64,000 nt of DNA, taken from Panicum virgatum. Taxonomy: Eukaryota; Streptophyta; Magnoliopsida; Poales; Poaceae. The stretch spans positions 66,462,960 to 66,526,959 of the forward strand of contig NC_053147.1 of NCBI RefSeq assembly GCF_016808335.1. The letters run 5' to 3'. Positions 45,349 through 56,159 of the stretch are shown here, in pieces. Below the pieces are notes generated by a model. That model was not told where the DNA came from. It searched no databases and saw only the letters and a program-made list of their open reading frames with translations. Every line of letters begins with the position of its first letter. The stretch's first letter is position 1. The position numbers were made by a program, and so were the translations under genes.

Positions 45349-45635
45349 GTCGTCAAAAGCAGATGTGAGGGACTAGTCACAAGGTAGCCAACACGGACCA
45401 TGTAACAGTAATATTATAGTGACATCTAGAAATTACATAAAATAGAAAACATCAAAGCTTTAACAGTACTTCCATCACCCAGAAACAACAGTCTCGTCCA
45501 TAAGCAACATGGCATAATTGTAGCTCAAACATTCCACAGCCCCAAGGAAAAGAAAAAGGAAACAAATTCAGAATTAAATGTCGTCACATGCAGCGCTAAG
45601 TGAGGTCAGCTAAACTGACAGTAGATCCACATATT

Positions 45636-46916
45636 TTAAGCCATGATCTTGGCCGATCTCATGTAAAGGCTGTCCACGACCTTCCCAACATTCGTGATTG
45701 TCTCGAGTGTGGCAGGGAAGATCTCCTCGGTCTTGGTATCCTCGAAGATGATGAGGCAGCCAGCACCCTGATCCAGAGTCCCCGCGAATTTCTTGTCGAG
45801 GATCATCTGGGACAGCTTCTTCTCAACATGGCTGATTGGCAGCTCAATCATCTCGGCTATGTGTGCAATCTCCACCCTCGAGTAAGGCTCAATCAACCTG
45901 CAGAGGTTCTGCTCCAGTAGGGTATCGTACAGAGACGAGAGGTGCCTGTGGACGATAGGATCTTCCTCCAGCTGGGCTTTGTAGTCACGGAGGGCAGTTT
46001 CAAAGTACTTCAGAGACCTTTTGGAGTAGGCATCGGCCACAGCTTTCATGGCATCAACATCAGGCCCCAGATACTTCAGACCAGCCTTTGATGAGATGAT
46101 TCCTGCAACATCATCAGCTTGATTGACCATTATCTTGCACAGAAGCATGTACTTCAAGCTGAAGATGGCCTTAGGATCCTCCAGAGAACTGAAAGCTTCA
46201 AATGCTTCGAAGAAGTAGCTGTAAGCAGTCTTGTAGTCTTTCTCTTCAGCATGAAGGATTCCACTCTGCAGATCAATGGTGCCCTGCTGAGATGGTGGCA
46301 CATAAATGGCATTGGCTGCGGTTCTTGCAGCAGTCAGAGAAGCTTTGGCCTTTGGCAGGTTTCTCAGAGAGAAATGGAGTTTGCTCTCCAGAAGGTCAAT
46401 GTCCACAAGAAGCAACTTGTCGTCCAGCCTCCTGACTTCCTTGATGAGACCGGAAAGGAGCGTAAGGGCCTCAGTATACTCCTGGTTCTCTAACAGAAGG
46501 GCTGCCAGCCTTGCTTCCACACGCTGCCTGAGGAAGGTACGCTTCTCTGCACGGGTCCATTCTACCATCTCCTTGCAGAGTGAGATCTGAAGCTCAGATG
46601 TTCCAGGTATCTTGGCAACAGCATCAATGATACCACGCACAATCTTCGCAGTCTTTGCCTTGGGGATCAGTGCAAAGAAGGGCCTGAGCTGGGTCAAAAG
46701 ATTCCTGAGGTCCTCAGCTCTGTTTTCTTTCGTGAGGTAATTTGTCAGATTTGTAATGGCAAGCTCTTTTACTCTCACTGCATCTGCTGAAGAAGATGGG
46801 TCTTCGAGCACTTGGTAGAGGATTGAGATGGACTCAGAAGCATCCTTAGCCTCCTGAGCCTTTGATATCGACTCAGTGGTAGCAGGAAGGTACGATGATT
46901 GCACCGAAGTAGACAT
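45636..46916 (-). CDS. RPN6: 26S proteasome non-ATPase regulatory subunit 11 (RPN6)
   Basis: The 426-residue protein is a scaffold subunit of the proteasome lid; it clamps the 19S regulatory particle to the 20S core. The single coding exon matches the family along its whole length. The N-terminal two-thirds are helical TPR-like repeats (LYQVLEDPSSSADAVRVKE, ALLLENQEYTEALTLLSGLI, YSYFFEAFEAFSSLEDPKAI). The PCI domain occupies roughly residues 225-390, with its winged-helix part at EIAHIAEMIELPISHVEKKL. The C-terminal helix ends SLYMRSAKIMA. The ATG at 46916 matches the usual MSTS-type start and lies 9 bp after a splice acceptor. A 5' UTR intron spans 46926-48256, with a non-coding first exon from 48257 to about 48400. 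No disabling change was seen. Confidence 0.96.
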   Translation of the reverse strand: MSTSVQSSYLPATTESISKAQEAKDASESISILYQVLEDPSSSADAVRVKELAITNLTNYLTKENRAEDLRNLLTQLRPFFALIPKAKTAKIVRGIIDAVAKIPGTSELQISLCKEMVEWTRAEKRTFLRQRVEARLAALLLENQEYTEALTLLSGLIKEVRRLDDKLLLVDIDLLESKLHFSLRNLPKAKASLTAARTAANAIYVPPSQQGTIDLQSGILHAEEKDYKTAYSYFFEAFEAFSSLEDPKAIFSLKYMLLCKIMVNQADDVAGIISSKAGLKYLGPDVDAMKAVADAYSKRSLKYFETALRDYKAQLEEDPIVHRHLSSLYDTLLEQNLCRLIEPYSRVEIAHIAEMIELPISHVEKKLSQMILDKKFAGTLDQGAGCLIIFEDTKTEEIFPATLETITNVGKVVDSLYMRSAKIMA

Positions 46917-46925
46917 CGCCGTTCC

Positions 46926-48256
46926 CTATTGCAAGAGAGTTTACCACACATGGTTAGAAAATAGAACAGGATGGCCAAAATGTAGAAGAAAATAAGTAAT
47001 ACAAAGTACAGGGAACTGCAGGATATGGTATGCACATCATCACACATACGAAAAATAGTCTACTCACAAAGTAAATAGGCAATTTCAACAGAAAACTAAT
47101 AACTACTCGCAGTACACAGGTATTTCAGCATGCCTACATAAGAAAATAACTACTCACAGTACACAGGTATTTCAGCATGCGTACATAAAAAAAATGTATG
47201 CAAATGGAACCAGCATGAACTAAATACGGCTTCCGTAACTAACAAAACAAACGGGCTTAGGATTTAGAAATCATTACAAAGTGAGATAGTGTGCATTCTG
47301 AATCAGCTAGGGCTATGCCACACGGCAATTAACAGACTACTTGTTTCTGCCTAAAACATCAATGGATATGGACTCATGAGTCATGACAGAACAAAAAAAA
47401 AACTACAGGCACATTGGTTCCTTCTTCTGGTTTGCAGTATCATAAGTTGACTAGCAGCCAAAGGGCCTCTAGCTGAGTTGGTTAGAGGAGCCCAGCGGCA
47501 CTCCTCAGGTCCTGGGTTCGACTCCCCGTGGGAGCGAATTTCAGGCTGAGGTTAAAAAAATCCCCTCGCTGGCCCCGGTGCCAATGCACTGGTGTGGACG
47601 GCCCACCAGGTCGGCCTGAGGACCCTTACATGGCCCAGGCAGGATTCCCATGGGCTACGGCCCCCAGTGTTAGGGCGGGGCCAGGGTTCGGGGATTTTCT
47701 CGGTCGGGGAAGCCGAGGCTTCTTCTAGAAAGTCAATACCGGTCTTTCCCCACCCGGCCGAGTTTCTTTTTTTTATAAGTTGACTAGCAAATAATTTAAG
47801 TTCCATAATGGAAAGGACCAGGACACCACCCTGCGTAGAACTAAAACAGTTCGGTAAACCTAGACACAAAGAGGAACATGACACTTGAGTAATTCGGCGG
47901 AAGCCGTCCATCTCCTCTGGTAGAGGTGGCTCCTAGAGCTAACGGCCTAACCAACAAACCAAGCGCTAGCGAAGGGAGATGCTGTACTCAGGGCAGAGCA
48001 AGGGACACGAATCCTGCCCGGATTGCGCCGGCCGAAAACGGCGTCCCGGCTACGGGCTTCCGAAGGGCGGCAGCGCGCGTAATTCAGCGAGCAGACGGCT
48101 CGATTGGTAGGGCAAGCGCAGCGAACAAAGCCGCGATTCACAGGGAGGCGGCGGGAGTCCGATCTGATCCCACAGCTCGCAGGGAAGAAGAAACGAACAG
48201 ATCCCACGGAGAGAGCAAACACGGATCCGTACAGGCAAAGCTAGGGCTCTGTTTAC
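46926..48256 (-). other. Intron in the 5' UTR of RPN6
   Basis: On the - strand the donor reads CCGCAAG|GTAAAC (48257/48256) and the acceptor TTGCAATAG|GGAACGGCG (46926/46925). The leader exon upstream is GC-rich. The intron contains a complete SINE (47457-47774) and two near copies of AACTACTCGCAGTACACAGG / ACTACTCACAGTACACAGGT at 47101-47175. Long leader introns often raise expression of plant housekeeping genes. Confidence 0.75.
47457..47774 (+). mobile_element. tRNA-derived SINE (318 bp) with 15-bp target duplication
   Basis: ATAAGTTGACTAGCA lies at 47442-47456 and again at 47775-47789. Between them are an A box (TAGCTGAGTTGGTTAGAG), a B box (GGGTTCGACTCC) and a tRNA-unrelated body. The end is T-rich (TTTCTTTTTTTT), as in p-SINE-like grass SINEs. 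It lies antisense to RPN6 in the leader intron. Confidence 0.88.
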
Positions 48257-48543
48257 CTTGCGGACGGAGGGAGAGGATGTCGATCCGAGCCCGGGAGGAG
48301 GCGGCGGCGGCGACCTTCTTCGTCGGAGCAGGGCGGCGGCCGGCGGGGTCCGGTTCGGTGGAAGGAGGCGTGTGAGGGTGGTTCGGCTTCTGGCTTCAGT
48401 AAAAAAAGGCTTTCTTGTTTGTAAAGAAAGAAAAAAAAGGGAAGCTTTTGTACATTAGGCCCAGTTAGGAACGGGCCGACTTCGTGTTGCCTGGGATTTC
48501 TTTTTTTTTCTTTTTTTGAGCGTGAACGCTGGGATTTCTAACA
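48257..48543 (-). promoter_or_regulatory. RPN6 leader exon and core promoter
   Basis: On the - strand a GC-rich leader (48257 to about 48400) is preceded by ACTGGGCCTAA and GTCGGCCCG (about 48449-48480). Site II-type TGGGCC elements like this are frequent in promoters of plant proteasome and ribosomal genes. No clear TATA box is present. The promoter is cut off at 48543 by a MULE insertion, only about 140 bp upstream of the leader exon. Confidence 0.5.
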
Positions 48544-51500
48544 GCGGTTTTTTCTTTTTTAAATTTAAAAAAAATTAAAATTTCAAAAATATATGTCCGT
48601 TTTGGAAAATTTCAAAAATATACCCCGGTCGCTCTGGGGCGACAGGGCTCAAATGTAATTTTTTTTCAAATTTGCAACGAAGTCCCTAGAGTAAAAAAAA
48701 AGGGGGGCCTGTCGCCCTCCCAACGGGCGACAGGCCCTTGTCGCCCGTTGGGGGGGGCGACAGGGTCCCCTCCACCTGGCCGACCTGGCCGCCATATGCC
48801 GCCATTCCCTTTGTCATTTGAGCCTAAAAATTCAGAAAAAATGCTGGAGTGCTTGCCGTGTTGTCACATCTTTTTGAAATGGTGGAAGGGCACTGTTATT
48901 GGGTCACGTATGTCTGGGCAAAGAATGCGACATTTGGGAAACTCGTGATCGCCGTGCTGAGTAGTGGCAACCTGTGATCTCGTACTCGCAGCTAGATACA
49001 CTATGGTTCCTATTTTGAGCTATTCGAGCGTGTAGTCGTCATCATCGTCGGCAGGATCTCGGCCGCTAACTCCTACCGCACCTAACTTGTCCTTTATTCA
49101 ATCACGGAAAAAAATCACAAGAACTTCCCTTATTTCACGAGCATTATGGAACCCACAAACATAACAAATTCACATCAATAGTACCTATAGAAACAAATGA
49201 CAAGTAAACTAGCACAATCATAAACATCGGATACAAATAAGCGGTCCACAGCTATCTCATTACAAATAAACATCAGAGATACAAACATCAGATATATCTA
49301 ACTACCCCTAGGGCGTCGGACCCTCTTAGCCCTCTGCTGGGCACGGACATGGCCCTCGGAGTAGGTGAGAACATCCGGAGACCTCACCTGTCGCTCAGGA
49401 AGCGCAAGGGGCTGCGGTGTCTGCTGCTGAGAGATCCCAAGTGGTGCTCCTCCTAGCTGTGAATACCCCAAGACATCAGGGTCACCTTGCGCGGCAGGCT
49501 CTTCTGGAGTCAAGCTGTCGAAGTCGTCTAAGGTGAAGGTCTCGTTATCTGGTCGAAAGGAGGAAGAAGAAGGTCCGGCGCCCGCATCGGGGTAGAATCT
49601 TACGCAAAAAATGTGGATGTTAGCGTACGCTCGTATATTTCGTAATGACATGTAGAAACCGAAATACGAAACATAAACTAACCTGTGTAGACCGGTATCT
49701 GTGGCCCCAGTACCATCCCTGGATACGGTCCGCCAACTGGTGCTGTCCCTCTAAACATTCCAGTATGGCCGAACACAGTAGCTGGATCGTATCCTGTATG
49801 TGATATTAGTAAATATATAGGAACACTTGATCTAATTTGAAGAGATATGTATGTTACCTGCACTTGGGAAGAACTGCGACGTCGGCCCGTGCACGGTCGA
49901 CGGACACGGGAACGAAGACGAGGCCTGGGACGACCCGTGGCTGTCTTCGTACTGCACACGGCTTCCCAAGTTGTGCACTACCTGACGCAACTGATCACGT
50001 TGCCTCGACCATGCCTCTGTCTGCTCAAACTGGGTCATTGGGGATCCGGCACGTACCCTCGTCAGGTAAGTCGAGCAGTCCGTGTCCATCATGTTGCAAA
50101 GGCGAAACTGCATCCATTTAGTAAAGGTACAATTAGAAATGCACGAATTATCTTACGAATATGAATATATATATATACACCGCGCCAGCTAGTGCCTCCA
50201 CGTGGTGCCGGGCGTAGCCATCCTGAGTCCTCGCCTGGTGTGGCTTCGGGTGAGTGTCAACATAAACCAGACGAGCCCGAGTCCGGGGGTAAGTACCAGG
50301 TGAGGTAAGTCCTAAAGGAGCTGTCTGTATGTGGTCCTGTTGGATGGACCAAGTGCTCGTCTGCCTGTTCCCATTGGTCCACCCACGGCTGAATCTTGGT
50401 GAGCCAATCATCAGAGCACGACAAAGCCACTCTTTGACAACCTACAAAATTGGACCACGAAGAATCATTAGATTCGACACGAATGTATGAGCCAAGTTCA
50501 TTCATAATTACCTGTGGTCCTGGCGACTGACAAGCTCCAACGCGGTGGGCACCGGAAACTCCTGGCGCTGCCCAAACTGTCTCCTGACTCTCCAGGGGCA
50601 ATATGCCTCAACCGCGATGTCATAAACCAGGACGGCGGTAGTAAGCCACAGGCTCGCATTCGCGGAGCAGTGCGAAGACAGACCTGCTGGTGCACGGGTA
50701 GCCACAGCCTCTGGGCTGTAAGGCTCCCATGTTTTGGTTCTCTGTCTCTTCTGACTCATTTTGCTCAACATAATTGGTCTCTCTTCGAATACTCGGAGTT
50801 CCTTGATCTGCACAATGTTGTATTTCATTTTGTGTCTTCTCCCGGATTTGAACAAGAATGGCCAGAGGCCACCCACGCTCTAGAGCTGCTTGCATGTACT
50901 TCTGCCAGTCATCAGTGCTGTGTATCATCATTAATTCTCATAATTCACTTTCTACCTCCCAATTAACAAGAGATTGGACAGTGATCACATGTGTCAACGG
51001 ATCAACACGGAACCCACGCTGCAGCCACTTATATATGGAACCAAAACTCCTTTCTAGAAGTTTATCTATGCCGCTAGATGTGCACTTAAAGACAGAAAGA
51101 TCTACTCTATTTGGCCCATACATAACATTGTATTCACCATAAAATACTTGAAACTGCATTTTGCTCGACATATCTGTATATCACATAATACTTATCGAGT
51201 TATACTCTTTGCTTCACTACCTTATTCAATAATCCGTAAAAACTAAGTATGAAATTCAACTACAACGTATAAGTATTCATAACTACGTGATGACACTCAA
51301 ATTCTATACTGCATATGCCAAATTCTATTCTAAATCATAATTAATTTATAAACACGTCTCTAATAGTACTGCAATTGTAATAATAAATGCGTAGTACTAA
51401 TTTTTTAAACTAATTTACTACTACGTAACTACAAACTAAAATATCATTAAACTCCTACTTAAATGGTTCTACTATACCACTAATTAAATTAAATTACTCC

Positions 51501-51870
51501 CCCCTACTTAAATTACTCATACTTAAATACGTAGTACTTAAATATAACAATATATAAACTAAATGTACTAACCTGCAGATCACAAGTGCTGAATCCGACA
51601 GGGCTTCGCCGCTTTCCTTCTCCTCACTCCTCTCTTTTTTTTCTGGATTTTTGGTGGAATTTTCGGGCTCAAATGAGGAGGGAAGGGGAGGGTTGGAGCT
51701 TATATAGAGGGGCTTACCCCGGTCGCCCAGGGGGGGCGACAGGCCCCCTGCCGCGCCCGCCCAGCGATCGCCCGAGGGGAGGGCGACCGGGGTATATTTT
51801 TGAAATTTTCCAAAACGGACATATATTTTTGAAATTTTAATTTTTTTAAATATAAAAAAGAAAAAACCGC
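48544..51870 (-). mobile_element. MULE (Mutator-like element) with ~90-bp terminal inverted repeats
   Basis: The element is 3327 bp long. Both ends read GCGGTTTTTTCTTTTTTA and stay nearly identical for about 85 bp to ATATACCCCGGTCGC. A 9-bp duplication TTTCTAACA flanks them (48535-48543, 51871-51879). Just inside the left end is a strong hairpin around GGGCCTGTCGCCC / GGGCGACAGGCCC (48705-48740). The gene inside runs on the - strand, away from RPN6's upstream side and towards the RPN6 promoter. Confidence 0.92.
49298..51171 (-). pseudogene. MULE-borne gene: MuDR N-terminal-like part joined to a plant mobile domain
   Basis: From ATG at 51171 the frame reads a MuDR-type N-terminal region (MQFQVFYGEYNVMYGPNRVD ... 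WQKYMQAALERGWPLAILVQ). A plant-mobile-domain C-terminal part follows (YDIAVEAYCPWRVRRQFGQR, then after an intron SSFRTYLTWYL). Later exons hold a Pro/Ser-rich tail ending RVRRPRGS at 49298. Exons lie roughly at 51171-50512, 50441-50181, 50110-49857, 49796-49681 and 49599-49298. Splice sites are kept. The frame is broken by TGA at 50938-50940, a frame change near 50660 where the two parts join, and base insertions near 50430 and 50297. Plant mobile domains are known both from host MAIN/MAIL proteins and from MULE and gypsy elements. No transposase core (DDE) is present, so the element depends on others. Confidence 0.65.
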
Positions 51871-51879
51871 TTTCTAACA

Positions 51880-52204
51880 AGAAGAACACTGGGCTTCCCC
51901 TCAAAAAATGAAAAAAAAGAAGAGTGGGCTTGATTTTTATTTTAGTGCTATATTTCGTTGGGTATTCAAATAACTAATATTTTTTATATTGGAATAATTA
52001 CAACCATTATGTTGGGTGGATGACTGATATATTTTTTCTGTAATTGTTACGCAAATTTAAGGAACACCATGGTTTTATAAAACGTCATTCCACTAGGCAA
52101 ATCTACGGAGCGTTCGAACTTGGATTTGTTCAAACGCAGCATGTTGTTGATATGATGGCTGTAGTGTTCTTCCTTCTTCATCTATTCCCTAACATCATCC
52201 TTCC
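51880..52204. other. Short intergenic stretch right of the MULE
   Basis: The stretch is AT-rich. It has an open + frame from 52044 (MLRKFKEHHGFIKRHSTRQI) that I do not recognise and do not call as a gene. Confidence 0.45.
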
Positions 52205-52339
52205 TTTTAATTGGCAGGTTCAGAGGATTCATCTTTACTCTGCCGAGATATGAGTTTTTTTCTTGTGAAACTTGTCAAGACAAGGCTTCCAAAAGAGAAG
52301 AGGGTAAATTTCCAACAGGTTGCTTGGAAATGTAAATGG

Positions 52340-52617
52340 GGTTTTTTTTCTTGAAAACGCGCGCAACGTATCATTGTATTAAGAAGAAGAAGAAGAAATT
52401 GGTATAGTGTTCGGTTACAACCCAAATAGAACGGACTCCAGATGGACACAAGACGGCAAGCCAACTAAATACAACCCGAAATATAAACTTCAACATGAAC
52501 GACTCACATCACATCCCAGACAACCTAAACGTCTAGCTCTAAACATAGCCCAGTCAACGCTCCATCTCATAGAGGGAGAACTCTTGCTCTTGTTCTTCAA
52601 CATCGGAAATAGAAACA
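52340..52617 (-). mobile_element. 5'-truncated LINE 3' end
   Basis: On the - strand the insert ends CTTAATACAATGATACGTTG ... TTTTCAAGAAAAAAAA (the A-tail is at 52340-52348), typical of a plant LINE. TAAATGG lies on both sides (52333-52339, 52618-52624). The paralogous copy at about 52990 has the site only once, confirming the borders. Confidence 0.75.
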
Positions 52618-52645
52618 TAAATGGATAAGAAGATAACTGTAGCTA

Positions 52646-52834
52646 CTCCATCCGTTTTTATTTACATGTCGTATTAAATTTGTTTTGAGTCAAATTTGAC
52701 TGACTTTGACCAAATCTCTATAAAAATATAGCACCAACTATACTATCCATACTATCCAATAAAAACAAATTTAGTATTGTAAATTTATTATTTCTTCCTA
52801 TAAAATACTGACATGTGAATAACAACAGAGGGAG
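52646..52834. mobile_element. Stowaway MITE (Tc1/mariner type)
   Basis: The 189-bp element is flanked by TA (52644-52645, 52835-52836). Ends read CTCCATCCGTTTTTATTTAC and, inverted, CTCCCTCTGTTGTTATTCAC, the classic CTCCCTCCGT start of Stowaway elements. No coding region is present. Confidence 0.88.
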
Positions 52835-52860
52835 TACTCCTAACGTGGACAAATCTTTGT

Positions 52861-53036
52861 AATTGGCTGGTTCAGAGGGTTCAATCTTTACTCTGCCGAG
52901 ATATGAGTTTTTTTCCCCCCTGTGAAACTTGTCAAGACAAGGCTTCCAAAAGAGAAGAGGGTAAATTTCTAACAGGTTGCTTGGAAATGTAAATGGGTAA
53001 GAAGATAACTATAGCTCCTAACGTGGACAAATCGAC
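52861..53036 (+). repeat. Local tandem duplication, empty-site copy
   Basis: The copy reads from ATTGGCTGGTTCAGAGGGTT to CTCCTAACGTGGACAAATC without LINE or MITE. It serves as an internal control for both insertions in the other copy. Confidence 0.8.
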
Positions 53037-53294
53037 CATTTTACAACCTGTTACGGTGGTCCTGCTACGGCGTCCCGACCGCGGCAGGACGACTGAGGGA
53101 CAGCGCATCTCGTACGGCGTGACAGTGGACAGCTCTGAAACATTCATCACCTGTCTGAACTAGGAGCTCCTAGTCGACTCAACTTGACTTGAGGAGAAAC
53201 ACAAAACGTCCTGCTTAATTTTCCTCACGCCCCTTTTGCACTGTACTCCTGCTTGACTATTGACCATGCATCCTCATGTATCTCTTCCATCTGT
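53037..53294. other. Short unique stretch
   Basis: No gene or repeat was recognised between the local duplication and the LINE 3' end. Confidence 0.5.
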
Positions 53295-54208
53295 CTTTTT
53301 TCGCGAATGCCTGAGCACGTTTTTTATTAAAAGGGTAGAAAAGTTTAATTACAACGATAGATTACAGAAAGTGGAATCCACCGTGAAAAGAGAAGAAAAG
53401 AAGCTTATTGCATAGTAACCATTGGCGATCCGAATCCCTACCAAAAGCAACAGCCACCGGAGCAAGATGATGATGGCCAGCATGGCACCAGGAGATAACC
53501 TCATCGGCAATCAGAGATTGCAAGTCCACGATCGTGCACGCGCGATGATCAAAAGTCCTTCTGTTGCGCTCTTTCCAAAGGATCCAACATGTTAACACCA
53601 CCAAGGAATCAAAACACTTCCTATCTGCTTTGGCGATCTGCTTGTGGGCTGCACCCCACCAGTCAGCAAAGGAAACACTGTCAGCAGAGGGTACGAGGGC
53701 AGTCTAGCCGAGCCTGCGCAGAATCGAGTGCCAGCATTGTCTAGCGAAGACACAAAGCACCAGTAAGTGGTCTATAGTTTCAGACGACTGATCACAGAGG
53801 ATGCAAGAGTCATCATCCTGGAGGTTACGCTTCTTACGGCGATGGGCTGTCCAACAACGGTCATGAAAGGCCAACCAAATGAAGAACTTGCATTTGGGGG
53901 GAGCGCGAGTTTTGCATAAGATATTGGCTCCTTTGATCGGATGCTGGCCAATGAAAAGGAACCGATAAGCTGAAGCCGTAGAGAAAGCCCGATCAGCAGT
54001 CCATTTCCAGCATACTCTATCTGGAGAGGCGCTTAGTTGGATGAGTTGCATGCTATCCCAGGTTCGCAGATATTCCACAAGAACCTGCACAGTTAGGGCT
54101 CCCGTGATATCCTTGATTCATTGCCTGTCGGTAAGGGCCTGGGCCACTGTGCGCCGCGCACGAACACGAGAGGAGACGGCCCTGCAAAGACTAGGAGCCA
54201 CATCCTAA
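53295..54208 (-). pseudogene. L1-type LINE, 3' part (zf-RVT and tail)
   Basis: The - strand reads the zf-RVT region of a plant LINE ORF2 (VCWKWTADRAFSTASAYRFL, APPKCKFFIWLAFHDRCWTA, CILCDQSSETIDHLLVLCVF). The C-terminal block follows (VVLTCWILWKERNRRTFDHR) and the tail ends TTAATAAAAAACGTGC ... CGCGAAAAAAG at about 53295. It is the continuation of 57962-57341 and was separated by the Harbinger-like insertion. Stops at about 54119 and 53704 show decay. Confidence 0.8.
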
Positions 54209-54781
54209 GGGCTAGTTTGGGATGCCGGGGATTAATCCCCGGGGCTTCCCTCCCCTAGGCCCCTCCCCCCTGCGCCCGTCAGACCCCCGGGGTGCGCTCT
54301 CCCCGCAGGGTGCCTATCCCGGGCAGCATTTGGCGCCTCCCCACCCTCTGCTGCTGCTGCGCTGCTGCTTCCGGCTGCGCTGCTTGCTGCTGCTCGGCTG
54401 CTGCTACTGCAGCCAAAAGCAGCCCACTCCAGCCCTCCAAACACAATGAATATATTCAATAGATCAAATCTGCGACGTACACACACTTTGGCATATAACT
54501 CAAAATGCCAGCACGTGTGAAACTCAAAATCTGCGACGTACAAAATATATTCAATTCATTCTCAACCGATCACAATGCAAGCCAGAGTAGTTTTCCATTG
54601 ATCAAATCCCAACACGTCCAATTCATCCATCACACAACAGGATAAAATTCTTGAGAAATTCATGAAGACAGAAGCAGAAGCACGCAGAAGCAGAAGCTGC
54701 ACTTGCATGTCTCGTGGCAGGATAACAGCAGAAGTAGAAGCACGCGTGAACATGCTGCCAAAGGAAGAAAGAAACAATACT

Positions 54782-55015
54782 GCCAAAAATCTCTTGCAGG
54801 AACTAAAGTAGTAGGAGCATACATCTGAAGGCACAACCAAGAACAATATATAAGAGCCTGTTATTCTTCAACAAATGGAATGGTCAGAAACAAATGCTAA
54901 CCTGCATGGAAACAAGCTCAATGGTCCCACCATTTCCAGCTGGTAACATTGTAAAGACTTCAAGACCCCGACAACCACGAAACCAACTTGGACGGTCCTT
55001 CAAGATCTCCACAAT
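54782..55015 (-). pseudogene. Captured fragment of a class III HD-ZIP (REVOLUTA/HOX10-like) gene, START domain
   Basis: The - strand exon 55015-54902 reads IVEILKDRPSWFRGCRGLEV, then FTMLPAGNGG and TIELVSMQ, and ends at a GT donor. After a 77-bp intron with AG acceptor, a second exon from 54824 reads YAPTTLVPARDFW before homology stops at about 54782. This matches two adjacent exons in the START domain of class III HD-ZIP transcription factors (leaf polarity and vascular development). Substitutions in conserved positions (for example CRG for CRD/CRS, SMQ for YMQ, and a Met before YAPTT) indicate neutral drift. The intron is kept, so capture was at DNA level. Confidence 0.75.
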
Positions 55016-56159
55016 CTATCAAGCAAGCTATCATAAGAAACCTCCAGAGAATTTACTAAGAGCAACAGTATGTTCCAAAAAATTTCATTAAAAAGTTCCA
55101 AGTTTTGGAACGAAGTGGCACTAGAGGATAAGTGTCCAACATTGCAAGGTAGATATGAACAGAAGATTTAGTAAAGAATCCTTGTATATGAAGCACCTAA
55201 GCTACCTGTTTTAAGAAAATTATTTTAACCAAATAATACAAAAACGATTTTAGCCCACTGAGAGAGCTGTATTTGAGGTTATATACATTTAAACCTGCAA
55301 CCTAATTTAATCAGCAAGCAGCACATAAGCATCTCCAGAAGCTACACAAATAACACAATATATTACTTTAGACGAATTAGGAGTTGCCTAGCCAACAGCT
55401 CATATATTCTCCAGTTATATGATCTATACACCCCATTTGTAATAAAGGAATGAGTTTTCATGACTGATGCGAGTGTCAATTTTTTTTTGAAAGAAATGAT
55501 GTTTCAAGTTGTTTTCCCATTGCTGTCTCAGCACAGTCCCCTCCCCTGGAGCTCCTTTGATGAGCAAGACTTTCTTGTGCTTGAAACTCTGCAGGCAAAT
55601 GTCAAACTCTCCACAGCTAGGCCACTGTGTCTCTCCGCACACCAGGAACAGTGTAAAGACCGGAGATGAGATGCAGACTGATTGATCTTTTCTTCTTCCT
55701 TCAAACTATTAATAACAGGGTTCATGGCCATCAAGTAACATAGGTGACTAAAATAGCATGCAGCAATTCATGAACATGTAAATATCTAACAGCCCATCAG
55801 TGACCTGTCAGAAAGGCCTTGACAACCACAAACAAATTTATTAAAATGCAAGCAATATGTCAGACTAAAATAGCATGCCGCAATTCATCAAAACCACCAA
55901 GAACACCATCTGAAAAGAATCATGCAGAACATACCAAAACACACAAAGCAACAGTCCTGCATGCACACAGTTTAGTCACTGCCTTACTGCCCAAAGCACC
56001 ACCATTAAAACAGATGTACTCTATGTTTCATCAGCATATGAATAATGTGTAAAAAAAAAGAGTCTCTAGTGACTAAACTGTAATGATGCAAACCAGGAAT
56101 ACCCATATATAGTGATGTGCGTATGTGAGATATATATAGTTCTTTTCTCAGTACAGAAA

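Larger units (their letters stand above)
52205..52855 (+). repeat. Local tandem duplication, filled copy
   Basis: The sequence from ATTGGCAGGTTCAGAGGATT to CTCCTAACGTGGACAAATC matches the copy at 52861-53036. It is interrupted by a LINE fragment and a Stowaway MITE, which the second copy lacks. Small differences (for example a C-run length change at 52915) show that the duplication is not very recent. Confidence 0.8.

Noticed and set aside
46119..46590. + strand frames of 77-124 codons within RPN6
   Set aside because: RPN6 covers this DNA on the - strand with full-length family similarity.
47460..47545. Possible tRNA gene (A and B boxes)
   Set aside because: The boxes belong to a 318-bp SINE with 15-bp target duplication. 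No cloverleaf with a paired acceptor stem forms.
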